A stretch of DNA of 64,000 bases, taken from assembly GCF_000380645.1 (NCBI RefSeq), contig NZ_AQXZ01000019.1, positions 186,001-250,000 of the forward strand, written 5' to 3'. The stretch comes from Smaragdicoccus niigatensis DSM 44881 = NBRC 103563. Lineage in GTDB: Bacteria; Actinomycetota; Actinomycetes; Mycobacteriales; Mycobacteriaceae. The translations under genes and the position numbers were made by a program. Every line of letters begins with the position of its first letter. Position 1 is the first letter of the stretch. The notes beneath the pieces were generated by a model, which was not told where the DNA came from, ran no database searches, and saw only the letters and a program-made list of their open reading frames with translations. This document shows positions 9,255-16,618 of the stretch, in pieces.

Positions 9255-10631
9255 ATGCAGGTTGCAGAGGCCATGTTGGCCCGACTTCCGCATCGGACAA
9301 GCGTTAGCCAAACGGTTGTTGGGGGCACCACCGCGAGCTGGCTCGCGCATCGGACGCTCCGATCGCGGAAGGCATCGTCCGTCGCGATCGTCGGGCTCGG
9401 CTACGTCGGGCTGCCGACCGCGCTGTCCTTCGCGGACGTCGGTGTGGAAGTCGTTGGCTTCGATATCAGCACCCCGCGCCTCACGGCGATCCAGAGTGCC
9501 AAGGTCGATCTTCTGCCACGCGACCTCACCCGACTCAAGACCCGTCTCACCAAGCCGAACACCTTCAAGCTCACCTCGGACCCGGCGGCGATCGCGACGA
9601 CGGGCGGAGTGATCATCTGCGTGCCGACCCCGGTCGACAAGCACCTCAACCCGGATCTCACCGCCTTGGCGAGCGCTTGCAAGGCCGTGGTCGAACATGC
9701 GGCGGCGGGCCAGGTGATCGTCCTGACCTCGACGACGTACGTCGGCTGCACCAACGACATGCTCATCGAGCCGCTGCGCAAGCGCGGATTCACTCCCGGC
9801 GAGGACATCTTCGTGGCCTTCAGCCCGGAGCGGATCGACCCGGGCGTCGCCAATCACGCACCGGAAACCACGCCGCGCGTCGTCGGCGGCGCCACTCCGA
9901 AGTGCCTGGCTCGCGCCCTCGATCTGCTGCGCCCGACGGCGAGCGCACTGCATTCTGTCTCGTCGCCGGCCGCGGCTGAGATGACGAAGCTCGTCGAAAA
10001 CACCTTCCGGGCCGCCAACATCGCACTGGCCAACGAATTCGCCGATGTCGCGCACGAACTCGACGTCAACATCATGGAGGTCATCGGGGCTGCGGCGACC
10101 AAGCCGTACGGCTTCATGCCCTTCTACCCCGGCGCCGGCGTCGGCGGCCATTGCATTCCGTGCGACCCGCACTACCTGCTGTGGCAGCTCAAGGCCCACC
10201 GCCTCGAATCCCCGGTGATCCAGTCGTCGATGAGCGGTATCGCGCTTCGGCCGGGCCGGGTCGTCGACCGGGTCCGCGAGCTGCTCGGCGATGCCGGAAA
10301 GCGGCTCGCCGGCGCACGCGTCCTGATCGTCGGCGTCGCATACAAGCCGGGCGTCGCCGACCTGCGCGAGTCACCGGCGCTGGAGATCATCGAGGAACTC
10401 GCCCGATCCCGGGCAAAGGTCAGCTTCACCGACTCGATGATCGACGAGCTGACGCTGCGCGCCACCGGCACCCTGACGTCGCTGTCCCACACGGACGCCG
10501 CTGCGCACGCATGGGATGTCGTGGTCGTCCACACCGTCCATCCACGCGAAGACCACCAATGGCTCGAAAGCGCTCCCGTCGTCCTCGACACGACCTTCCG
10601 TCTGAACCTTCCCGAGAAACACACGCTCTGA
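9255..10631 (+). CDS. Nucleotide-sugar 6-dehydrogenase (UDP-HexNAc/UDP-Glc type)
   Basis: UDP-sugar dehydrogenase, 458 aa, oxidising the C6 hydroxyl of a UDP-hexose to a uronate with NAD. The Rossmann motif VGLGYVGLP, the central-domain segment around ENTFRAANIALANE and the catalytic cysteine in GGHCIPCDP (Cys300) are present. The GVGGHCIPCDPHYLLW form is closer to WecC/WbpA-type UDP-N-acetylhexosamine dehydrogenases than to HasB-type UDP-glucose dehydrogenases, so the product may be a UDP-HexNAcA; this is inference. ATG at 9255 has GGAGAG 7 bases upstream. The stop overlaps the polymerase start by one base (TGATG), indicating supply of the precursor to the downstream synthase. Confidence 0.9.
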   Translation: MQVAEAMLARLPHRTSVSQTVVGGTTASWLAHRTLRSRKASSVAIVGLGYVGLPTALSFADVGVEVVGFDISTPRLTAIQSAKVDLLPRDLTRLKTRLTKPNTFKLTSDPAAIATTGGVIICVPTPVDKHLNPDLTALASACKAVVEHAAAGQVIVLTSTTYVGCTNDMLIEPLRKRGFTPGEDIFVAFSPERIDPGVANHAPETTPRVVGGATPKCLARALDLLRPTASALHSVSSPAAAEMTKLVENTFRAANIALANEFADVAHELDVNIMEVIGAAATKPYGFMPFYPGAGVGGHCIPCDPHYLLWQLKAHRLESPVIQSSMSGIALRPGRVVDRVRELLGDAGKRLAGARVLIVGVAYKPGVADLRESPALEIIEELARSRAKVSFTDSMIDELTLRATGTLTSLSHTDAAAHAWDVVVVHTVHPREDHQWLESAPVVLDTTFRLNLPEKHTL

Positions 10632-11992
10632 TGGCTTTGCTGACCCATTCCCGGAGGCGGACCGCGCCTCCGGTTCCTCGCCCGGGCCTACCGACCCCCG
10701 CGCCCACCGCAGGGGCGAACAAGCACCGCATCCTGTGGACAGTGTTCGTGGCGCTGGTCGTCGCGATCTGCATCGTCAAGGTTCTCAGCTTGACGAACCT
10801 GATCACCGAGCCGGTGTTCGCGGCGTACAGCATCGCGGTCACGACGTTCATCCTGGCCCGCTTCGGATTCGCGCGCGTCTACCTCCGCGCGCTCAAACGT
10901 CGGAACGACACCGAAGACCTGGTCCAGGTGACCTATCAGCCGACCGTGGCGATCATCGTGCCGGCCTACAACGAGCCGGACATCGCGCGAACGATGAAGG
11001 CCTGTCTCGCTGCGGATTACCCGCACGACAAGCTGCGGGTCGTCGTCGTCGACGACAAGTCGACGGACGACACCCTCGCCATCATCCGGCGCACGGAGTC
11101 CGAACTCGACGACGAGCGACTGCTGGTGATCGCGCCTCCGGTCAACCAAGGCAAGCGACACGCGATTGGCACCGGCCTTGCCGCGCTACGTGCGGACGAG
11201 GGCGAGATCTGTGTCTTCATCGACTCTGACTCCCAGATCGAACCGGACGCGATCAGCGCCCTGATCCGGCATTTCGCGGACCCGGAGGTCGGTGCGGTCG
11301 CCGGCCACACCGACGTCGCGAACAAGTCGGTCAACATCCTCACGCGCATGCAGGCGATGCAGTACTTCATCGCGTTCCGCGTGCACAAGTCTGCCGAGTC
11401 CCTCTTCGACGCGGTGGGCTGCTGCTCCGGCTGCTTCTCGGGATACCGCCGCACGGCGCTCGAGCCGATCCTCGACGACTGGCTGGGCCAGACGTTCTTC
11501 GGCACCCCGAGCACTTACGGCGACGACCGCAGCCTCACCAACTTCCTGCTCCGAAACTGGAAGGTCGTCTACGCGCCGGACGCGCAGGCGTACACGAACG
11601 TCCCCGAGCGCATGAAACAACTGCTCAAGCAGCAGTTGCGCTGGAAGAAGAGCTGGATGCGCGAGTCCCTGCGGGCCGCGCGCGCCATGTGGCACAAGCA
11701 CCCGGTGATGATCGCGATGTTCTTCGTCGGCGTGATCCTGCCGCTCGCGGCGCCGCAGATCGTGTTCCGCGCGTTCGTCGTGCAGCCGTACTTCCTGCAC
11801 GAATTCCCGATCTGGTACCTGGGTGGAGTCGCGACGATCGCGCTGCTCTACGGCCTGTACTACCGAGCTCACCAGCGCGAGCCGCGGTGGTACCTCGGCA
11901 TGTTCTTCACGCTGTTCTACACGATCGTTCTCGTGGTCCAACTCCCCTACGCGATGCTCACGATCCGCGACTCGAAATGGGGCACTCGATGA
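10631..11992 (+). CDS. GT2 processive polysaccharide synthase, hyaluronan-synthase-like
   Basis: Membrane glycosyltransferase of family GT2, 453 aa. Two N-terminal membrane segments (about residues 34-53 and 62-80) precede a GT-A domain with VDDKSTDD (Asp141/142), DSD (Asp198/200), GDDRSLTN (Asp298/299) and QQLRW (334-338), followed by three C-terminal membrane segments. GDDRxLTN plus QQxRWxKSxxRES is the pattern I associate with class I hyaluronan synthases, and the length is similar to streptococcal HasA. It probably polymerises and exports a glycan from UDP-sugars. Together with the adjacent dehydrogenase and deacetylase this defines an exopolysaccharide operon. The actual sugar repeat cannot be read from sequence. 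Stop overlaps the next start (ATGA). Confidence 0.9.
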   Translation: MALLTHSRRRTAPPVPRPGLPTPAPTAGANKHRILWTVFVALVVAICIVKVLSLTNLITEPVFAAYSIAVTTFILARFGFARVYLRALKRRNDTEDLVQVTYQPTVAIIVPAYNEPDIARTMKACLAADYPHDKLRVVVVDDKSTDDTLAIIRRTESELDDERLLVIAPPVNQGKRHAIGTGLAALRADEGEICVFIDSDSQIEPDAISALIRHFADPEVGAVAGHTDVANKSVNILTRMQAMQYFIAFRVHKSAESLFDAVGCCSGCFSGYRRTALEPILDDWLGQTFFGTPSTYGDDRSLTNFLLRNWKVVYAPDAQAYTNVPERMKQLLKQQLRWKKSWMRESLRAARAMWHKHPVMIAMFFVGVILPLAAPQIVFRAFVVQPYFLHEFPIWYLGGVATIALLYGLYYRAHQREPRWYLGMFFTLFYTIVLVVQLPYAMLTIRDSKWGTR

Positions 11993-13566
11993 CTCCGCCG
12001 AATGTTTCACCGACTGGTACCGGCCAGGGCAAGCACGCTGCGGTTCGCCAATCGCGACGTGTCGCGTCGCCGTTGATCACCGCTGTCATCGTCCTGCTGG
12101 TCCTGGCGTATCTGCTCGGTCCAGCCGTGTGGCAGTGGTCGACCGGTCAAACGAAGATGGCCGCGATGTCGAACGAGCAGGTCACCACGATCGACGCCAA
12201 CGACATCGACAGCGCCCTGGTGGACAAGCTCGTGGCGGCTCCGACGAGCACGCAGTCCGGGCCGCTGATTCTCACGTACCACGACATCGGGTACGAGAAG
12301 GGTCAGTATCAGACCACGCCCGAGGCCTTCGCGACCCAGATGAAGCTGCTCGCCGACGCCGGCTGGACGACGATCTCGGCTGGGCAACTGCTCGACTGGC
12401 TCGATGGCAAACCGCTTCCGGCGCACAGCGTCATGATCACGTTCGATGACGGAACGCGCGGTGTGTGGAAGTATGCCGACCCGATTCTGGCGTCGCACAA
12501 CATGCGTGCGATCTCCTTCGTCATCACCGGCTTCGTGGGAACCCACGAGCCGTACTACATGACCTGGGAGCAGATCGAAGAACTCCACTCCTCCGGCCGC
12601 TGGGACATCGAGTCGCACACGCACCTGGGACACCTCGAGGTCCCCGTCGACAGCAAAGGCACAACCGCGCCGTTCTTGACCAGTCTCATGTGGCTCGACA
12701 GCAAGAACCGCAAGGAAACCGTCGAGGAATGGCGCGACCGCGTCACCACCGACCTCAAAGAGAGCAAGGACGAGATCGCGCGGCACGGTCTGGGTGAGCC
12801 CACATTGTTCGCGTATCCGTTCTCGGCCAACCGAACCGACCCCGACGGCACGAGTCTTCTTCCTGGAGTTCTGGCGCCGATGTTCCGGGCGTCGCTGCTC
12901 GACGCCGGCGGTGTCGCGCGGACCACGACGCTGGCGAACCTGGCGTCCGGTGATGTCGCACGGATGGACATCACCAGCGATGTGACACCAGCAGTGCTGA
13001 CGGACCGGCTGCTGGAGGCGAGCGGAATCGACCCACGCGGACTCCACCCGCTCGTGGGACCGAATCGGGTCAAATGGGCGACCGCGCAGGACACCGATAC
13101 CGCGATCGCGGTGCCAGGTGCCGACGGCACGATCGAGTTCAAGAGTCGCGCCAACTACCAGCGCTACGTCTTCGCTCCGGTCGCGACCGCGATGTGGTGC
13201 ACCTACACGGTGACCGCCGACATCGGCGGGTTCCAGCCCGATTCCACCAGCTCAGCCGGCTTGATCGCACTGCTCGAGGACGCCAAAAACCAGATCGACG
13301 TCTCGGTCAGCGGTGACGAGTTCCAGGTCCACCGTGGGCTCGACAACGACCTGGTCGCGGCCGGTGCCCTGGCGTTCGGCAGTTCGCATCGCGTTCAGAT
13401 CAGCGTTTCGACCACTGCCGTCTCGGTGACGGTCGACGGTGTGCGGGTGTACTCGGCCACGATCGACGCACCGACCGGCGGCCACCGGGTGGCCGGAAGC
13501 GTTGCGGTTTATCAGGCGGCTAGTTCGGCGAGGCCCACGACGATCCGAAACATGACAATCTCCTGA
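11989..13566 (+). CDS. Membrane-anchored polysaccharide deacetylase with C-terminal LamG-like region
   Basis: A 525-aa protein. One membrane segment (about residues 27-45) is followed by a NodB-type deacetylase domain (about 90-370): metal-binding TFDDG (Asp153/154), HTHLGH (His210 and His215) and the FAYPF motif. It would remove acetyl groups from an N-acetylated or O-acetylated glycan outside the membrane. A C-terminal beta-rich region (about 375-525, ending NMTIS) resembles the LamG-like part of the next gene and may bind the polymer. Start ATG at 11989 overlaps the synthase stop (ATGA). Its position behind a hyaluronan-synthase-like polymerase suggests that the nascent polymer is its substrate. 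Confidence 0.88.
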   Translation: MTPPNVSPTGTGQGKHAAVRQSRRVASPLITAVIVLLVLAYLLGPAVWQWSTGQTKMAAMSNEQVTTIDANDIDSALVDKLVAAPTSTQSGPLILTYHDIGYEKGQYQTTPEAFATQMKLLADAGWTTISAGQLLDWLDGKPLPAHSVMITFDDGTRGVWKYADPILASHNMRAISFVITGFVGTHEPYYMTWEQIEELHSSGRWDIESHTHLGHLEVPVDSKGTTAPFLTSLMWLDSKNRKETVEEWRDRVTTDLKESKDEIARHGLGEPTLFAYPFSANRTDPDGTSLLPGVLAPMFRASLLDAGGVARTTTLANLASGDVARMDITSDVTPAVLTDRLLEASGIDPRGLHPLVGPNRVKWATAQDTDTAIAVPGADGTIEFKSRANYQRYVFAPVATAMWCTYTVTADIGGFQPDSTSSAGLIALLEDAKNQIDVSVSGDEFQVHRGLDNDLVAAGALAFGSSHRVQISVSTTAVSVTVDGVRVYSATIDAPTGGHRVAGSVAVYQAASSARPTTIRNMTIS

Positions 13567-13568
13567 GT

Positions 13569-14324
13569 GTGGTCTCACTTCGCCCAATAAGGGTCGTTGC
13601 TGCGGTGATCGCAGCAACGACCCTTTTGGTCGTCGGGGTATTGATCGTCCACTACCGTGATCGCGTGCTCCTGGCCGACTCGTTCGACGGACCGGACGGC
13701 TTGGTCGCCTCGGAATTCGGGCCCCCACGCGGCGGAAACTGGCTACTCAACAGCGGAACTCTCTACCGCACAGCCGGGTCCGGGTGGACCGGGGTGCCCG
13801 ACGCGGCGTCGCAGCCGCCCGGCAACCACTCCGCGGTATTCCGGATGTACTCGGTGCGGGACGACTTCGGCGACATCGCAATCTCGTTGCGTCTCAAGGT
13901 CGCTCGGTTCGTCTCCAGCAAAGCGATGCCCGCCGAAACCTACGACGGCGCGCATGTCTGGGTACGTTATCGATCCGAACGCGAGCTCTACGCGGTGTCG
14001 GTGGATCGGCGCGACGGGCGGATAGTCATCAAGAAGAAGTGCGCCGGCGGGAAATCCAACGGTGGAACCTATTACGACCTAACACCGGAAACGCTCGCGC
14101 CGCCCATCCCGTTCGGGCAGTGGCAGGACATCTCCGTGACCGTCGCCGACCAAGACGACGGCAGCGTCCGAATCACCGCGAACCGCAACGGCACGGTTCT
14201 GGAGGCCATCGACCACGGCACCGGATGCGCGCCGCTCCGCGGACGCGGTGCTATCGGGATTCGCGGCGACAATGCCGAGCTCTTTTTCACCGACCTCAAG
14301 GTCACCGCGTACCGAGAAGGCTGA
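13569..14324 (+). CDS. Membrane-anchored LamG-like (jelly-roll) protein
   Basis: A 251-aa protein with an N-terminal hydrophobic anchor or signal (about residues 8-27) and a beta-rich domain beginning at LADSFDGPDG, a typical opening of LamG/DUF1080-type jelly rolls. It is the last gene of the exopolysaccharide operon, starting 2 bp after the deacetylase stop with GTG, probably by coupled translation. No catalytic motif was recognised. Its fold type repeats the C-terminal part of the deacetylase and the divergent secreted protein at 7663-8733, so a glycan-binding or polymer-handling role is likely. It converges with the acyltransferase, leaving only 4 bp. Confidence 0.75.
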   Translation: MVSLRPIRVVAAVIAATTLLVVGVLIVHYRDRVLLADSFDGPDGLVASEFGPPRGGNWLLNSGTLYRTAGSGWTGVPDAASQPPGNHSAVFRMYSVRDDFGDIAISLRLKVARFVSSKAMPAETYDGAHVWVRYRSERELYAVSVDRRDGRIVIKKKCAGGKSNGGTYYDLTPETLAPPIPFGQWQDISVTVADQDDGSVRITANRNGTVLEAIDHGTGCAPLRGRGAIGIRGDNAELFFTDLKVTAYREG

Positions 14325-14328
14325 GCGG

Positions 14329-15081
14329 CTACTCGCCCTGGTTCGGGAGGCCCGCCTTCTTGCGCTCGATGTCCTCCAGCGCCGCGATGTACTTAGCGCG
14401 CTCTTCCGCACCGGCTTCCCAGGATTCCTTGCGGTTCTTCACCACGCGAGCCGGCGCACCGACCGCGATCGAGTAGTCCGGGATCTCGCCGCGGACGACC
14501 GCGTGCGCCCCGAGGACACAACCTCGCCCGACGCGTGTGCCGCGGGTGACGGTCACCTTCGTCGAAATCCAGCAGTCCGGTCCGATGCGGACCGGCGATT
14601 TGATGATGCCCTGGTCCTTGATGGGCAGGTCGATGTTGTCGACGATGTGGTCGAAGTCGACGATGTAGCTCCAGTCCGCGACGAGGGTCGAACCACCGAT
14701 CTCGATATCGAGGTAGGCGTTGACGACGCTGTCCTTCCCGAATACGACCTTGTCGCCCAGACGCAGCGACCCTTCGTGGCACCGGATGGCGTTGCCGTCG
14801 CCGATGTGCACCCACCGACCGATCTCCATGCGACCGAGTTCGGGGGTGCAGTGCAGCTCAACACCCTTGCCCAGGAACAACATTCCCTTGAGCACGATGT
14901 GCGGGTTGGCCAGCCGGAACTTCAGCAGACGCCAGTATCGAACGAGGTACCAACGCGAGTACGCCTTGTTCCGAATCACCCAGCGCAGCGACGCCATCGT
15001 CAGGAATTTGGCCTGCTCAGGGTCGCGTCGGCGCGATCCGCTCCAACGCTTCCGTAGCGGAACACCCCACATCGTCGTCAT
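14329..15081 (-). CDS. Left-handed beta-helix acyltransferase, Rv3034c-like
   Basis: Acyl/acetyltransferase of the hexapeptide-repeat class, about 250 aa. An N-terminal helical part (residues 1-75) is followed by imperfect hexapeptide turns (for example IGDGNAIRCHEGSLRLGD, then VRIGPDCWISTKVTVTRG) and the terminal VVRGEIPDYSIAVGAPARVV segment typical of LbH O-acetyltransferases. Position and size match M. tuberculosis Rv3034c, implicated in acylation of MGLP. Here it also lies beside the inserted exopolysaccharide operon, so either glycan could be the acceptor. The start is ambiguous: ATG at 15081 or 15072, neither with a clear ribosome-binding site. Longer upstream frames would overlap the divergent gene region. 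Confidence 0.85.
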   Translation of the reverse strand: MTTMWGVPLRKRWSGSRRRDPEQAKFLTMASLRWVIRNKAYSRWYLVRYWRLLKFRLANPHIVLKGMLFLGKGVELHCTPELGRMEIGRWVHIGDGNAIRCHEGSLRLGDKVVFGKDSVVNAYLDIEIGGSTLVADWSYIVDFDHIVDNIDLPIKDQGIIKSPVRIGPDCWISTKVTVTRGTRVGRGCVLGAHAVVRGEIPDYSIAVGAPARVVKNRKESWEAGAEERAKYIAALEDIERKKAGLPNQGE

Positions 15082-15242
15082 TGCATGAAGGGTACAGAGT
15101 GTCCCACTGTGCTCGATGCGCGGACCGTCCTGCGCTCCGCTCCTCGCTCGTCCCTCGCTGCGATGCTCCCGCGGTCCTCCTTCCGCGGCGTCCTGCATGT
15201 CCCTCCGGCGCCCGCTGTGCTCGAACCACTAGTCTCGAAGAA

Positions 15243-16541
15243 GTGACCTGGGGACGACGCATGGCGACATTCGCGATCGCCGGAACCATGACTCTCGCGG
15301 CCTGCAGCTCCGGCCCGGGCTACGACAACCAACTCGGCGACGCCGCCTTCGCCGGCTCGCATGGCGATGCCCACAACTCGGCGAATTCATCGATCGAGGG
15401 GTCGCGCGCGCTCAAGTTCGCGTGGTCGCGTCCGATCGGTGCGCCCGTCGCTTCCGGCCTTGCGATCGCACCCGAAGGATTGATCTACACGACAGCCCGC
15501 ACCAAAGCCGGCTGCAATGTGTTCGCGTTCCAGATCGAGTCGGGGCGCAAGAAGTTCTGCAACAAGATCAGCCCAGCGTCTTTCGCCAGCCGACCCATCT
15601 CCGATGCGGCCAACAACATCTACGTGGGCGACGACGGCGCAGTCCTGTCCTTCGCCGACTACGGTCCGGCCCGGTGGCGGACCGAGCTCACGGGTTCTCC
15701 CGTCGGATCGCAGTTCACGCCGGACGGCCACCTGCTGGTGGTCACCCAACTGGGCGAAATCAGCGTTCTCAACAGATACAACGGCACGCGGTTCGTGCCG
15801 TCGCTGAAGCTTGCCGGCGACCTCAACTACTCCAAGACACCAGACGTCCCGGAAATGTCGCCCACCGTTGGCCTCGATTCCTGCATCAGTGGCGGCAAGT
15901 GGTGCCTGACCTCGACGGTTCCCGCGATCGATCTCCCGACCGGCCGAGTCATCGTGACGTTCTGGCGGCCGAATACACCCGAGGCGTCGGTCGTCTCGCT
16001 CAAGTACACGAGCGGCGACAAGCCCGGCCTCAAGCAGGAATGGTCGGTTCCGGTGCTGTCGAAGGGCACCGCCGTCAGCCCGGTCATCTCCCCCGACGGC
16101 AAGACCGTGTACGTCGCCGACAACTCCGGAAAGCTGCGGGCTTTGGACGCCGCAACGGGTTCGACGAAGTGGTCGCACGATCTCGGATTCATTCCGCAGT
16201 ACGGCCTTTCGCTCCAGGACGGCCTGATCGTTCCCGGCGGGTCGGAGGGCCACCTCGTCGCGATCCGCGATGCCGGCAAGAGTGCCGAGGTCGCGTGGGA
16301 ACGCAAGGATGTCGAACTACGCGGAGCCCCGGTGCTCGCCGCCGGCGGCACCGGTTACATCGTCGCGCGCGATGGCGACACGGGCCTGGCGCTGGTGACC
16401 TTTGACGTGACGTCAGGCAAGACCGTCGACCACGACGCGCTACCCGGCGCCACCGGCACGACCCTCGCGACGTCGATCGGACCCGACAAACAGGTCGTCG
16501 TGGTGACGATCATCGGCGAACTGTTCACGTTCGCACCCTGA
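15243..16541 (+). CDS. PQQ-type beta-propeller lipoprotein, Rv3035-like
   Basis: Predicted lipoprotein of about 432 aa with a signal peptide and lipobox LAAC near residue 22. The mature part shows repeated blades of the PQQ/WD-like type (for example GLIYTTARTKAGCNVFAF, then VYVADNSGKLRALDAATGST, and HLVAIRDAG), so it is probably a beta-propeller that binds partners at the cell surface. It occupies the place of Rv3035 next to the LbH acyltransferase. The function is unknown. GTG at 15243 gives a signal peptide with an RR n-region; ATG at 15261 with GGGGA upstream is an alternative. Confidence 0.82.
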   Translation: MTWGRRMATFAIAGTMTLAACSSGPGYDNQLGDAAFAGSHGDAHNSANSSIEGSRALKFAWSRPIGAPVASGLAIAPEGLIYTTARTKAGCNVFAFQIESGRKKFCNKISPASFASRPISDAANNIYVGDDGAVLSFADYGPARWRTELTGSPVGSQFTPDGHLLVVTQLGEISVLNRYNGTRFVPSLKLAGDLNYSKTPDVPEMSPTVGLDSCISGGKWCLTSTVPAIDLPTGRVIVTFWRPNTPEASVVSLKYTSGDKPGLKQEWSVPVLSKGTAVSPVISPDGKTVYVADNSGKLRALDAATGSTKWSHDLGFIPQYGLSLQDGLIVPGGSEGHLVAIRDAGKSAEVAWERKDVELRGAPVLAAGGTGYIVARDGDTGLALVTFDVTSGKTVDHDALPGATGTTLATSIGPDKQVVVVTIIGELFTFAP

Positions 16542-16558
16542 AACATAAAGAGCGGTTC

Positions 16559-16574
16559 CTAACCCCGCCGTAAC
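16559..16574. promoter_or_regulatory. Weak GlnR-like half site upstream of nirB
   Basis: CTAAC-N6-GTAAC, i.e. AC-N9-AC, fits a single half of the actinobacterial GlnR consensus 45 bp before nirB. GlnR activates nirBD in relatives. The pattern is short and a second half site was not found, so it could be chance. Confidence 0.25.
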
Positions 16575-16618
16575 ACGTGCGACGCAGCCGCGTCACCCGG
16601 CCCTTGGACGCTCGACGT

